Positions 1 to 10,306 of a DNA stretch of 64,000 nucleotides are shown piece by piece (positions within the stretch are counted from its first letter, which is position 1; each line of letters begins with the position of its first letter). The translations under genes and the position numbers were made by a program. This DNA comes from Scilla litardierei (Eukaryota; Streptophyta; Magnoliopsida; Asparagales; Asparagaceae): positions 6,959,878 to 7,023,877 of the forward strand of contig CM061139.1 of NCBI GenBank assembly GCA_030789695.1. Reading direction: 5' to 3'. Under the pieces are notes generated by a model that was not told where the DNA came from, did no database searches, and was given only the letters and a program-made list of their open reading frames with translations.

Positions 1-228
1 ACCAGTTTTGATTGACCCCCCGTCCGGTGAGGTGGCGGTCTTCACTCTTATGCAGCGAAATGTTGATTCCGTCGGAGATGAAGAAAAGGAAAAAGGAGTG
101 CATTTGTACTCTTAAAGGTCCTATTGGACTAGTACATTTGGAGGAAAAAAGAAATAAAGCTAGACGGAGGGATGTGAACCTAGATAATCTCCTCTTGACT
201 AGGCGGCGACTGGGGGGACCTTGCCTGC
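1..228 (-). pseudogene. gag-protease linker remnant of the Tat-like element
   Basis: This stretch follows the gag stop codon on the minus strand. It holds no long open frame. One frame keeps a short S-D-G-x-N...L-H pattern that faintly recalls the conserved block preceding the protease in Tat-type gag-pol. I cannot identify the protease active site, which would lie left of position 1. This is a weak call, made mainly because it continues the element. Confidence 0.35.
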
Positions 229-1864
229 TCACTCTATGATGCGGAGGGGGCCTTGGACGGTGTTGACCTTCTTCCCTTTGTCCGGCTGCATGGATGTTCC
301 TTCTCCGTGGGCCGGGTCATCGGCTAAGTTCCTTGCGTGCCCTCGGCTCATCAACTTCTCAATGTCCTTCTTTAGGTGCCAGCAGTCTTCAGTGTCGTGG
401 TCGTTGTCCTTGTGGTATTTGCAATACTTTTCCCTATTTTTCCCCCTCTTTTTGTCTTCGGCGGGGGGGGCGATCAACGCGCTCTTCCTTCTGCACTTGA
501 GTGAGGACGACGTCTGGGGAGGCGTCCCTCGTATCCTCCCTCCGCTGCTTGTTTCTCGCCCTCTTCTCTGTCCGGTACCCTTCGGGGCTGCGGCGCTCGC
601 TATCGTCGCGCTTGGTCCCTCGTCTGGCCTTTCCTGCCTCGATGGCCAATGTCTCCTCGGTCAACATGAAGCGCTCGGCCCTCGCCATGATCCCAGGGAG
701 GTCTTTCGGGGGATCATTATGCAGAGATTTCTTCAAGCCTCTATGACGCAGCCCTTTCTTTAGGGCCGTTTGGACAACGAGGTCGGGAGGGCTGTTTACG
801 TTCAGCCGCTCAGCGTTGAAGCGGTGCATAAATTGTCGGAGCGGCTCGGTCAGGCCCTGCACTATGTTAAACAAATGTTCAGCATCAGGCATTACCTGTC
901 GTCCTGCCATGAACTGTTTGCAGAACAGCTGGGTGAGTTCCTCGAAGCTGTCAATGGAGCGGCTGGGTAGGTTGCGGTACCAAGTTCGCGCTGCTCCCCT
1001 GAGGGTCGAATAAAAGCCCCTGCAGAGCAGGGTATCATCGGCTCCCTGGAAGGACATGTCCCCCTTGTAGTCCATCACATGGTTCCCTGGATCTCCTATC
1101 CCATCGTACTTCCCCAGCGTTGGGATCTTGAATCGAGAGGGGACCCGCGCGTCGGTTATTCTCCACGACAGGGGGCACCAGTCTCCGTGGATGCCTCCGG
1201 GGGTCCGACACCCGCCTACCTCAGGCTCGTTCGGCTGTGGAGGTGGCACAGGCGCTGGCTGGGCTGGCTCCACGGCCCTCGCCACACTGGGGGTGGGGCT
1301 GATCCGGCGTTTCCGGCTCCTCCGGCGGGAGCTTCCGCTTCGCCGTAATCGGTCCCTCGAGTGGTGCCGATCACTTCTTCTGCGGTGGGGTGATCGTGGC
1401 CGACGAGACGATGCGGTCACCGATTCGTCCCCCGTGCATTCGGTTCCCCTCCGGATCCTTTCGCGATAAGGGGAGGAGGCGCGCGATCTCGCCTGGTGGA
1501 AGCCGGGTAGTGTGAACCGACGCTCCGTGATCGGTCTTCGGATTCCGTGGTCATCGACCACAGCGGACCGTAGGAGCAGGGGGCCCCCCTCCCAACGATG
1601 GCCGTCGCCCAACACGTCTCCGTTGGCTGGCGCGGCACCAATGAGCTGCTGTACTGTCGCGACCAGCGTCTGGATGTTCGCGTTGGTCTCTTGGGCCAGG
1701 GCGCGGAGCTGCTCCTGCATGGCCAGCTCGAACTCACCAGTCTCTTCGGCTGAGGGGGTGGGGTGATTGTCGTTGGGTGCGCCCTCAAGGTTGCTGTTGG
1801 GTGCGCCATTTCCCTCCTCCGGGATGGGGGGCATGCGTCTCTTCCCGTTGCAGGCGCGTGCCAT
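229..1864 (-). pseudogene. gag: Gag of Tat-like Gypsy element, one frameshift
   Basis: Gag would form the cytoplasmic virus-like particle that packages element RNA. From the N-terminus: an Arg/Ser-rich disordered region, then a Retrotrans_gag-type domain. That domain shows a Y-D-G-x-x-D-P block, a G-A-A-R-T-W-Y block and an F-E-E-L-x-x-x-F block. In a second frame (477 to 229) follows a zinc-knuckle-like segment C-K-Y-H-x8-D-C and a basic tail. The two frames overlap at a run of eight C/G residues near 464-472, so a one-base slip there (biological or a base-calling error) separates the knuckle from the main domain. I chose the ATG at 1864-1862. The frame is open a little further up, but that part overlaps the primer site. 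Confidence 0.75.
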
Positions 1865-1900
1865 TGCAAGTGCGGTTTGTTTTTTTGTGGGATAGTTCGT

Positions 1901-1917
1901 TCCCACAGACAGCGCCA
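1901..1917 (-). other. Primer-binding site, Tat-like element
   Basis: The minus strand reads TGGCGCTGTCTGTGGGA starting two bases after the LTR end. It begins with TGG, as expected for pairing with the CCA end of a tRNA. The form TGGCGC-CGTCTGTGGG is known from Tat-type elements; here one base differs. Confidence 0.7.
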
Positions 1918-2155
1918 GATGTTTCAGAGTGTTTTCTCACTACAGAAGCGTTGACCGTGGACTGCCCGGTCAACGTGGTCAAGGGGCCGATTTGGGTCCC
2001 TTGGGTGCGTCGAGCACGTGTAGACACGATGCGAATCGAAGATGCAGTCGACGGAGAGCATGTCAGCTGGGCCGGGTCTGGATCCTCGGCCTCAGAGGGG
2101 GCTGAGTGGAAGCCTCGTCCCGGTGTGAGATGCTCGGCCTCGAACGGTCAGGCGA

Positions 2156-2321
2156 CGAGGGGTAGCCTCGGTCGCCTTGGCTTGGCGTGCGTCCGACGCG
2201 GAGCGGAGGGGAAGCCTCGGCTCGGATGGGCGCGCTCGGCCTTGATCGGTCGGACGACGAGGGGTAGCCTCGGTCACCTCGATTGATGCGCAGCCGGCGT
2301 GTAGCCGAGGGGAAGCCTCGG
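2156..2321. repeat. Four short hairpins of the CGAGG-N5-CCTCG type
   Basis: Copies lie at 2156-2170, 2206-2218, 2258-2272 and 2305-2321. The loop is GGTAG in the first and third, GGAAG in the second and fourth. Arms are CGAGG/CCTCG, extended to CCGAGG/CCTCGG in the last; the second copy has only a 4-bp arm. They sit downstream of the TATA box on the minus strand, so they would be in the transcribed leader. Confidence 0.7.
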
Positions 2322-2590
2322 CACTTGGATCTTACGTCTTCCTGAACAGACGAGAACACTTGTCAGGGGGGCTGGACCTTGGTTCCGGCCAAATCCCCTC
2401 CGATGCCTAAGTCAGATAACGATCTGAAAGAGGAGGCTTGGCGAGGACGGTTCGACTCGAGAGGAGATCGAAACGACGTCCTCCGACGCGAGCGGGGGGA
2501 AGGAGATGGAGTGGGGGAACTAGGTCGTTGATGGCGTACCTTAGGTTTTGTTACCTGAGATGCGGTCCCTTGTCCAGTCGTCCTCCTAGC

Positions 2591-2601
2591 CCTTTTATAG
2601 G
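2591..2601 (-). promoter_or_regulatory. TATA box of the Tat-like LTR
   Basis: The minus strand reads CCTATAAAAGG, a strong TATA match in the middle of the LTR, placed between the tandem duplication and the leader hairpins. Transcription would run leftward into gag. Confidence 0.65.
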
Positions 2602-2648
2602 CCTCTCATCGCGTCCACCCATGACTCACGTCCCTCGTCCGCCCCCAA

Positions 2649-3032
2649 TCATGCCCCCTCAATCCGCCTCCCCATCGTCGCTCCCTGCACCATCCCAGCA
2701 CCTCCCCATAACGGCCATTAAGTGGTTGCGGGCCTGGGGGAACGGTTATCGCTGGAGTGGGCGAGTGACTTGCGCGTTTTCGGGGTCGGGTCGGATCGAC
2801 GTTCGGGGGTCCTCTAGGGGGCCTTGTCGGGCGGGCCTGATCGTGCCCCCTCAATCCGCCTCCCCATCGTCGCTCCCTGCACCATCCCAGCACCTCCCCA
2901 TAACGGCCATTAAGTGGTTGCGGGCCTGGGGGAACGGTTATCGCTGGAGTGGGCGAGTGACTTGCGCGTTTTCGGGGTCGGGTCGGATCGACGTCCGGGT
3001 GTCCTCTAGGGGGCCTTGTCGGGCGGGCCTGA
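2649..3032. repeat. Tandem duplication of about 192 bp within the LTR
   Basis: Positions 2649-2840 and 2841-3032 are near-identical copies with a 192-bp offset. Visible differences include ATGCCC versus GTGCCC at the start and GTTCGGGGG versus GTCCGGGTG near the end. The duplicated block lies upstream of the TATA box on the minus strand, where U3 enhancer duplications are commonly found. Confidence 0.9.
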
Positions 3033-3180
3033 TCTCGCAGACGGGCTTCTGATCGGTAGTCGGGTTTCTGGGCTCGTGTTTTTCGGGCTTCGTTTGGTGG
3101 GCTTGGACCCCCCATGATTTCGCGTAGTAGGCTGCGCCTTTGGGCCCATGCTGTTGGGCCTTCGCAAAATAGACGTATCA

Positions 3181-3522
3181 GTACTCATACATGTATTTCA
3201 ATCATTTGTATACCTCCATTATATAGCTACTACTTACCTAGCACAAACAATAGTTCAGATTTTCACAAAAGATTTGTCTCACACTTAGCAAATACAACCA
3301 TCGCTCTACGTGTAGATAGATACCTTATGCAACAAGCAACCATGGGTATATTACTCCCTAATATTTCCTAGTATACATCCAATACCAAACACATCGACAC
3401 ATGTAGTCGCACCACGCCATTATTCAAACAAGTCTTACTATATCTAATACACATTCACCATTACTATAACTTCACAAATATAGTCATTCAAAGTGCATGT
3501 AAATATTTCACCATATCTTCAC
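3181..3522. repeat. Old chromovirus-like CA/T-rich sequence, left piece
   Basis: This AT-rich stretch has no coding potential. It matches, with many differences, the region around 60200-60560: both contain a cactatatctaata-type run, an ATATAGTCATTC run and CATATTTCACCATAT-type blocks in the same order. The match resumes beyond the solo LTR at 5271-5314 (GGCCCTATAACTATA compared with a similar run near 60520). The LTR at 3523-5265 therefore inserted into this older repeat. Confidence 0.6.
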
Positions 3523-3947
3523 TGTTGAATATTGGACTCCCCGGATTTGGTTTTGATGATGAGCAAACATAAATAATCCATGAACTAACAATTTGTGAGC
3601 GCAGTATTGGAGATCGTCGCCAATTTCATGAGAACATTTAAAGCGACATCTCAACACTTCCCAAAGCTCATATTCATGCCTAAAGCTTCGTTGAAGCTCT
3701 TGCAACGCTTTGGAAGTTATGAAGATTCAATCGAAGCTCTCGAAGACCGTTTATTAAGGTTTTATTTATAGTCTTTTAGCTTCGATATATAGAATGTTAA
3801 GCCTTGAGTATATCTTACGTTTTTATCTTCATTACGCTCATTTCGTAGCTATAGGATCCTTGCACAAGTTCATTCTAACTTCCTCGAAGCGTCGCGCTTC
3901 GATTCGGATTTGTATGTGCATGTTAGTTGGTACAAGAACAAGTACTG

Positions 3948-4460
3948 ACCGACTAGATGGTGATCTAGTCGGTCGGCAACTGTTCTTGGACCGACTAGTT
4001 TGATTCCTTAATTTCTTGGACTTTACTGTTTACAGTTAGTCGGTCTACGTTGACTCACCGACCGACTAGTTTGTGAACTAGTCGGTCAGTGATGCTTCTT
4101 TGACCGACTAGTTGTGACTTACTGTTCATGCTAAAATTCTCCTTAGCTACTGTTTATCGTTAGTCGGTCTAAGAACGTTTGGTGACCGACTAGTTGACAA
4201 TCTAGTCGGTCAACTTTTGTTCTTGGATCGACTAAGTCACTTTGCATTCAGACTAGTCATTTTGCCTCTTAGTCGGTCTACGTTCACTGACTGACCGACT
4301 AGTTGTCAAACTAGTCGGTCAGAAAGTCTTCTTGGACCGACTAGATTTTTAGGTCTGAAATTCTATCTCTTCTCAGATCTTCACTTAGTCGGTCCACGTT
4401 GTTTGGATGACCGACTAGTTGATGAACTAGTCGGTCAGTGATTGTTCTTTGACCGACTAA
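3948..4460. repeat. Array of GACCGACTAG / CTAGTCGGTC palindrome modules in Sirevirus U3
   Basis: Five modules lie at about 3948-3999, 4036-4111, 4162-4236, 4278-4345 and 4386-4460. A full module holds four alternating copies of TAGTCGGTC or its complement, in the order TAGTCGGTC, GACCGACTAG, CTAGTCGGTC, GACCGACTA. The two central copies, 6-10 bp apart, make a near-perfect cruciform. The array ends about 55 bp before the TATA box. It recurs in the other LTR copies and in the pol-env spacer (6970-7350). Confidence 0.9.
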
Positions 4461-4508
4461 GTCTCACAGATTTCTATCCGTTGGTGAATGACCTAACTTG
4501 TGTTTTTG

Positions 4509-4528
4509 GGTTCCTATAAATACGAACC
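4509..4528 (+). promoter_or_regulatory. TATA box of Sirevirus LTR, inside a small inverted repeat
   Basis: TATAAATA at 4515-4522 is flanked by GGTTC (4509-4513) and GAACC (4524-4528), so it lies in the loop of a 5-bp inverted repeat. The same TATA is in the LTR copies at 10307 and 18338, where one arm has changed. Confidence 0.7.
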
Positions 4529-5314
4529 TAGGTCATTTCTATCTAGGTAAGAGCTTCCATTCAGAGATTCATTGAGTTCAAAAGAGATAGCCATTCTCAC
4601 TCTAATCTAAAGCTCTCTTCCTCACAAGAAACCCATTCTCTCTCATTTCTAGATCTAGAGAGAAGCTTGTTCTTGGTGAGCTATTCAAGCTATTTCTTGA
4701 TCCAAGTCTCCAAATCATTCCTAGGCACCGATTGCTGGTCATTTCCTTGGTGCTAGGTCTTGGTGACTTCATCTTCCTCAAATCCTTCATTTCACCATTT
4801 GGGTAAGAAAAACTCAAGGTATAGGATTTTGTGGTAAGATTGTTTATTTCATTTAAACTCTTTAATATTGCTAATTGGTTCTCTCGGTTGTGAGAGAAGT
4901 TTGTGATCCCGGGTTGTGGGATTCACTTTGCCATTGCATGTATGATTTGATCTTGTGAAGGTTTTTCACAAGATATTCATAGTGGAAATCTTGAGTTAGG
5001 GTTTCTAACTCAAGTATCCGGAGGGGATCCGGGTGGTTGGGACATAGGATCACCGGGAACAAGTCGGGGAGACTTGGGTGGATCCGAACCCATTAACATC
5101 GTTTGTTAGCATTGTTTATTTTGTGTTGTCATTCAATTTAAGCTTCCGCAAATTGATTTGGTAATTGTTTGCAATTTAATTTGGAATTATACTCCTTATT
5201 ATTTTAAAGTACTATTCACCCCCCCCCCCCTCTAGTACTTGTGCAGTAGCTGGTAGGGCATTACATTCACATCACATACGGCCCTATAACTATACTCACG
5301 GCACGCCCATAGGA

Positions 5315-6733
5315 GACCACACCGTCATAGGGACAAAGTGGATCTTCAAGAACAAAACCGACGAAAATCAAGTCGTTGTCCGAAACAAAGCTCGGTTAGT
5401 TGCTCAAGGCTATCGACAAGAGGAAGGTATTGATTTCGAAGAATCCTTCGCTCCGGTAGCTAGATTAGAATCAATTAGATTATTATTGTCTTTTGCGTGC
5501 CATAAGAATTTTAAATTATTTCAAATGGATGTTAAAAGTGCATTTTTAAACGGAGATGTCGTTGAGGAAGTTTACGTTTCTCAACCTCCGGGCTTCATAA
5601 ATGAAAAATTTCCAAATCATGTTTTTAAACTAAAGAAAGCTCTTTATGGGTTGAGACAAGCTCCTCGAGCTTGGTATGATCGCCTAAAGAATTTTCTTTT
5701 GGATTTGAATTTTAAAATAGGTGAAGCCGATTCAACACTTTTTATTAAGCATGCGAATAATGATATTTTATTAGTTCAAATTTATGTTGATGATATCATT
5801 TTCGGTGCTACTAACTTTGCTCTTTGCGAAGAGTTTTCTAATGTTATGAAGGAACAATTTGAGATGAGCCACATGGGCGAACTCAAATATTTCTTAGGTC
5901 TCCAAATTCGCCAATTGAACGATGCAATCTTCATCCACCAAACGAAGTACACGGTGGAGTTGCTAAAGCGATTTGGAATGGAGAATGCCTCCGGGAAAAA
6001 GACTCCTATGAGCACTACAACGCATCTTGATAAAGATTCGGGCGGAAAAGATGTAGACATTCGTCTATATCGAGGTATGATAGGTAGTTTACTTTATCTT
6101 ACCGCGAGTAGGCCCGATATTATGTTTGTCGTGTGTATATGTGCTCGTTATCAGTCTCAACCTAAGGATTCTCACTTAGTAGCGGTAAAGCGTATTTTCT
6201 GTTATCCAAGTTACACTTTAGATTTTGGATTACTTTATCCGAAATCTAGCACATATGAGTTAGTCTCATATAGTGACGCTGATTATGCGGGATGCAAATC
6301 CGACAGGAAAAGTACTAGTGGCACTTGCCATTTTCTAGGAAATTCTCTTGTCTCTTGGTTTTCCAAGAAGCAAAATTCGGTATCACTTTCAACCACCGAG
6401 GCAGAATACATTGCCGCCGGTGCCGCTTGTGCCCAGGTTCTTTGGATGAGACACACATTGAAGGATTTTGGTATTCATTGTGATACTAGCCCTATCATGG
6501 TGGATAACCAAAGTGCTATTTGTCTTTCAAAGAATCCGGTGCACCATTCCCGATCGAAACACATAGATGTCCGACACCATTTCTTATATGATCATGTTGC
6601 TAAAAAGGACATCATATTAGTGTACGTTGAAACCCAAAAGCAAATCGCTGATATTTTCACGAAACCCCTAAAGGAGGACTCCTTTGTGCGGTTGCGTCGA
6701 GAATTGGGGATTATGGGTGAATCCGAGATATAG
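5315..6733 (+). pseudogene. pol: Copia reverse transcriptase and RNase H, 5'-truncated
   Basis: Roughly 472 codons open to a TAG stop, beginning inside RT at [11 protein letters not shown] blocks are in order: [36 protein letters not shown] and the catalytic Y-V-D-D-I-I-F-G near 5785. RNase H follows with its acidic residues visible in [17 protein letters not shown] and V-D-N-Q-S-A-I. The preserved part could encode active RT and RNase H folds, but no start codon, protease or integrase remains, so I treat it as a pseudogene. The truncation joins older repeat DNA at about 5314. Confidence 0.9.
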
Positions 6734-6969
6734 GATTCATATTTCATTCAAATATCTTGCATGCTACTATATTTCGCGATATTTCATTCATGCTAAATTT
6801 ATTGAATTTTTGGGAATTTTATGTGATTTGTTCGAATTTATTGCTCGAATTCGTATTTCAATGTCGTATTTAAGATTTCGACGTTTTATGGGGTAATTTA
6901 GATGACTAATGAGAGAGTTAAGATGTTTCATCCAAGTGGTTTGTGAAGAGAAATCAATTATCAATTTTT

Positions 6970-7350
6970 GGACTCTTTTAGTCGGTTTCAGTTCACTTGT
7001 CAACCGACTAGATGCTCATCTAGTCGGTCAGCAAATGAACTCAGACCGACTAGATCAAGCCTATATCTAACTCCTATCATTTTCTTTCGTCAGTCGGTCA
7101 CAGTACACTTACTGACCGACTAGATTGAAAACTAGTCGGTCAGTGAATATACTACGACCGACTAATTCTTGCCCTAGAAATTCATCTGTGCCTCTGTTTC
7201 GACTTAGTCGGTTCAAGCTCATTGACCGACCGACTAGATCGTAATCTAGTCGGTCAGTGCTTGAACTGTGACCGACTAAGTGTGTTAGGGCATTTGTGTC
7301 TTTTTGATTCCAGACCGACTTATACTCACTTTCTATTCGACTAAAACACT
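6970..7350 (+). promoter_or_regulatory. Pol-env spacer with LTR-type palindrome array
   Basis: The spacer between RT-RNase H and the env-like ORF holds at least three modules of the palindrome that dominates this family's LTR (GACCGACTAG...CTAGTCGGTC), for example near 7001-7052, 7088-7167 and 7204-7281. Neighbouring words such as GGTCAGTGA...GACCGACTAA are also shared with the LTR. A weak TATA-like CTTATACTC lies near 7319. A pyrimidine-rich leader containing CCCTAGGGTT-type words follows up to the ATG at 7656. I infer an internal promoter for the env-like gene. Confidence 0.55.
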
Positions 7351-7655
7351 TTTTAGTCGGTCTTCTCTCCAGCTCAAGCCCGAAAACCCCCAAAACCCCG
7401 ATCGAGCCCCTTCAAATTCCGTCATCTCCGGCCATATCTCCGGCCATCCCCGCCGTCCGCCGCCGTCGCCTCCTACTCATAGGTATCTTCCCCCTCCTCC
7501 TAGGTCGATTTCTTGCCCTAGGGTTCGATTTCTCCTCCTAGGTATTCTAGGGTTTCGGATTTAAGTTTTTCAACTTAGGGCTTGTGTGTTAGGGTTGTGT
7601 GCTTAGGGTTGTTGATCCTCCGTGATTTCTTGCTTGTTCTCGTCGTGCCTCGACC

Positions 7656-9323
7656 ATGGCAAAGACGAGAATTCCCATCGCCTCTTCCGGGGCTTCTCCT
7701 ATGACCGTAGAACAACCTTCCGACCCTAGGAATCCCCCGAAGCCTAAGCGTCGTGCCAAGTCAACCCAAGCCTCTCCATCTTCGCCTCCTCCTAAGAAGC
7801 CTAGGACTGCCACAGCTAAACCCCGCAAATCTAAGACCAAGAAGCCTATTCTTCAATCTCCGGCTACTCCTCCCGATTCTGACTCTGAATTTATCCCTGA
7901 GGATGAGCCTACTAGGGAACCTACTCCTCCTCCGAAGACCCGTAAGGCTAAGGGTAAAGCTCCTATGCCAGTCGGCGGTGTAGACATATCGTTGTGCCGC
8001 GATAACCCTCAGTGTCTCGCAGCGTACAACCGTATAGAGCACTGTCCACTGTTGTTAGAGCATTACGTTCAGTTTTCTGATTTTCTCGGCCTTGCTGATC
8101 TTCTGTCCTATAGTGGTCTTCTAGATTATCTCCGATACGACCCCAAGGCCAATCCCAAACCGTATCCTCGCCTCGTGAAATTGTTCTATGCCAATCGTAT
8201 TCGAGGCCAGTACGATGCCAGCCACTCCATTGAGACGACTGTCTTGGGAACTCCTATAGTTCTCACGGCAGAAATCTTGGGGGAGATTCTTGGTTGCTCG
8301 TCGTGTGGTCTCCTTCCTTCGGACATTTCCGTCGATGACATTTCTTCCTTGGATCAGTCTATTCTTTCTGAGATTTTCTAGGTTATCCCCTCCGCATTCA
8401 TTGGTGTTCCTTTGAAATCTTTTAAGCCGAATGCGTGGGTTCTTAACCTGATTTTGAAGTCATGTCTCCTCCCTAAGTATGGATCCTCTTCACTCCCATC
8501 CCAGCCGTTCTTGAAATTGATCTACGCTCTTTTCTTGGGGTGCGAGATTAATTGGGCTCGCGTGATACTCGATAAGATGGATTCTTTCGAGTGTATACGC
8601 AAGACCAATAAGTCTGCGCACATTCCATACCCTTGCCTGTTGACTCTTGTATTCCGTCATTTCCGAGTCCCTCTCCCTCCTGACGATGAGCGTCCTTTGG
8701 GTACGCCTCTGAACGCGACGGCCGTGAAGAAATATCTAGCGGCGCTTCGTCACGTGCAGAGGTCTACCGCATCTGCTTCCCAGTCTACTCCGTCAGCTGC
8801 TGCAGCCCCCTCTCGTCCTGCTACTTTGGATGATGTCGTACGGATTCTTCTTCGGCACGAGTCTCGCTTGGCTCGTACCGAGGAGGTAGTTTGCCGTATG
8901 GCTCGTCAGATGGGCATTGATCTTCCTCCGTCCGTGTCTGAGGACGAGGAGATGGACGATGAGGAGCTTGACGAGCTTGTCACTTCTTTTGCCCGTGGCG
9001 ATGAGGCCACTGCTGCTGCTGCTGGTACTTCCACTTCTGCTCCTGGAGTTGGCACCACTTCCGGTGTTCCAGAGCCTACTGCTTCAGCACTTCAGACTTC
9101 CGAGCCTGCTCATGTATCTCCTGCTGCTGTTGACACTGCCACTGCTGCTGCTTCTGTCGAGACCCATGCTGCTGTTGAGATTCCCGTTGTTGAGCCTGTT
9201 GCTGAGATCTCCACTCCTGCCCCGACGATTCCATCTGTTGAGACACCTCTACTCCCTGCAGAGCCTGAGTCCACTCCGTCGACTGGACCCACGGAGACTG
9301 CAGATCCTGCCACCTCCTCGTGA
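7656..9323 (+). pseudogene. Env-like ORF of the Sirevirus, interrupted by one in-frame amber codon
   Basis: One frame of 555 sense codons plus stop, broken only by TAG at 8379-8381. The start context ACCATGGCAAAG fits plant initiation. N-terminus (about residues 1-110): Lys/Pro/Ser/Thr-rich and basic. Middle (about 110-250): a domain with Y-P-R-L-V-K-L-F-Y-A-N and G-T-P-I-V-L-T-A-E-I-L-G-E-I-L-G-C, which resembles the plant retroelement domain found in env position in Athila elements. Then a predicted short helix (V-V-R-I-L-L-R-H-E) with an acidic block, and an Ala/Thr/Pro-rich tail. I see no convincing signal peptide or transmembrane segment, so env-like refers to position only. The protein's role is unknown. 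SIRE1 is known for an amber codon between pol and env; here it is inside the env-like frame. Confidence 0.7.
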
Positions 9324-10306
9324 TCGCTTGTTTCGAGGACTCTCCACTACGCTTTGGTTGATATATCTTAGTGAGAGTATTTTGGGTTAGGATGGGGTTT
9401 GAGAGATATCCTGATGTATTTTTGCGCTTTCTGGATGTCGGAGTTGGATATTATGTTATGATGTTGTTTTGATGTATGTTGATATACGTTGATGATGTCG
9501 ATGATGTATGATGTATTTCTTTTTGATGATATGTAGCACTTGATATGATGTACCTCATATATTCGATGTGATATCTTTTTGGATGTACTCATGTTGTCTC
9601 TACATATATATATGTTCATCGTCGTTCACTTTGTCTTTTATTCGTCGTGCTCTTTTTAATATTCGTTGAAAGTATATGAAATGTGACTTCGTCGCTCGAC
9701 GATTAAAAACTTGGTTAAATAGATTATATTTCTATAACTATATAGAATTGTTTTCCATGCACAAATTTAACCAAGAATATTGAATATTGAAGAGTATGTT
9801 TCTTTATTCAAGAAATGAATAATTATTTGGTATTTTTGATGATTTTGATTATTTTTTTTGATAATGGACATTTTGGCACACCTTGATTTGATTTCCACAT
9901 TTTTCCCTAGGTGTCAACTTGGTCCATCGTCATTGTCTACGACTCCCGATGTTGGATTTTACATTTCCTAATTGTTGTCGTTGTATGCCCCCCATTTTTG
10001 GGATAATGCCAAAGGGGGAGAGATAATGATAATAAATAGCGCAAATGAAAATTTAACTCAATTTCCAAGAATCTAGTTTGATATGTTAGATTCAGGGGGA
10101 GTTAAGATATATATAAGGATTTTCAAAATCCGATATTTCAAAAATCGATTCTCATTATATATCTTACTCGTCTGATTGATGCAATTTTTATATATTCATT
10201 TTGGAATTAACGTGTCATCAATGCAGGGGGAGTAAATATTTTACATTTGAATTATTATTTTTGATTACTATTTATGTTGGTTTGTCATCACCAAAAAGGG
10301 GGAGAA
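9324..10306 (+). other. Sirevirus 3' untranslated region with four polypurine tracts
   Basis: No coding potential. AGGGGGAG occurs at about 10013-10020, 10094-10101, 10225-10232 and 10296-10303. The last abuts the LTR (AAAAAGGGGGAGAA then TGTTGAAT) and is the plus-strand primer. Several extra polypurine tracts upstream of the 3' LTR are a known Sirevirus hallmark. A GATGATGT-rich simple stretch lies near 9460-9550. Confidence 0.75.

Larger units (their letters stand above)
1..3180 (-). mobile_element. Tat-like Ty3/Gypsy retrotransposon, 5' portion (truncated by window edge)
   Basis: On the minus strand the order is LTR (3180 to 1920), primer-binding site (1917 to 1901), gag (1864 to 229) and the start of a gag-protease linker (228 to 1). 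The LTR has TG...CA ends. The primer site begins TGGCGCTGTCTGTGGG, the form I associate with Tat/Retand-type Gypsy elements. The rest of the element (protease, RT, integrase, 3' LTR) would lie left of the window. The 5 bp next to the LTR at 3181-3185 (GTACT) would be one target-site duplication, but its partner is not visible. Confidence 0.8.
1920..3180 (-). repeat. 5' LTR of the Tat-like element
   Basis: About 1.26 kb with minus-strand ends TGATACG...TTTCA-type (TG...CA). It abuts the primer site on one side and unrelated sequence at 3181 on the other. It is GC-rich compared with its right flank. Inside, in transcription order, are a roughly 192-bp tandem duplication (3032-2649), a TATA box (2601-2591) and four short hairpins in the presumed leader (2321-2156). 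Long plus-strand open frames here are GC-content shadows. Confidence 0.75.
3523..5265 (+). repeat. Solo LTR of a Sirevirus (Copia), with target-site duplication
   Basis: A complete 1743-bp LTR running TGTTGAATATTGG...GGGCATTACA. It is flanked by the 5-bp duplication TTCAC at 3518-3522 and 5266-5270. Matching duplications on both sides show an insertion reduced to one LTR by LTR-LTR recombination. The same LTR ends the Sirevirus at 10307 and recurs as a second solo copy at 18338. It contains a palindrome array (3948-4460), a TATA box (4515) and a poly-C run near its 3' end (5219-5230). Confidence 0.9.

Noticed and set aside
2438..3052. A 204-codon plus-strand frame as a gene
   Set aside because: It covers the tandem duplication inside the Tat-like LTR, antisense to transcription, with Arg/Pro/Ser-rich low-complexity content expected from GC-rich DNA.
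3948..4460. CRISPR-like array because of regularly spaced repeats
   Set aside because: Repeats are inverted palindromic words inside a retrotransposon LTR, spacers are not of uniform length, there are no cas genes, and the context is plant nuclear DNA.
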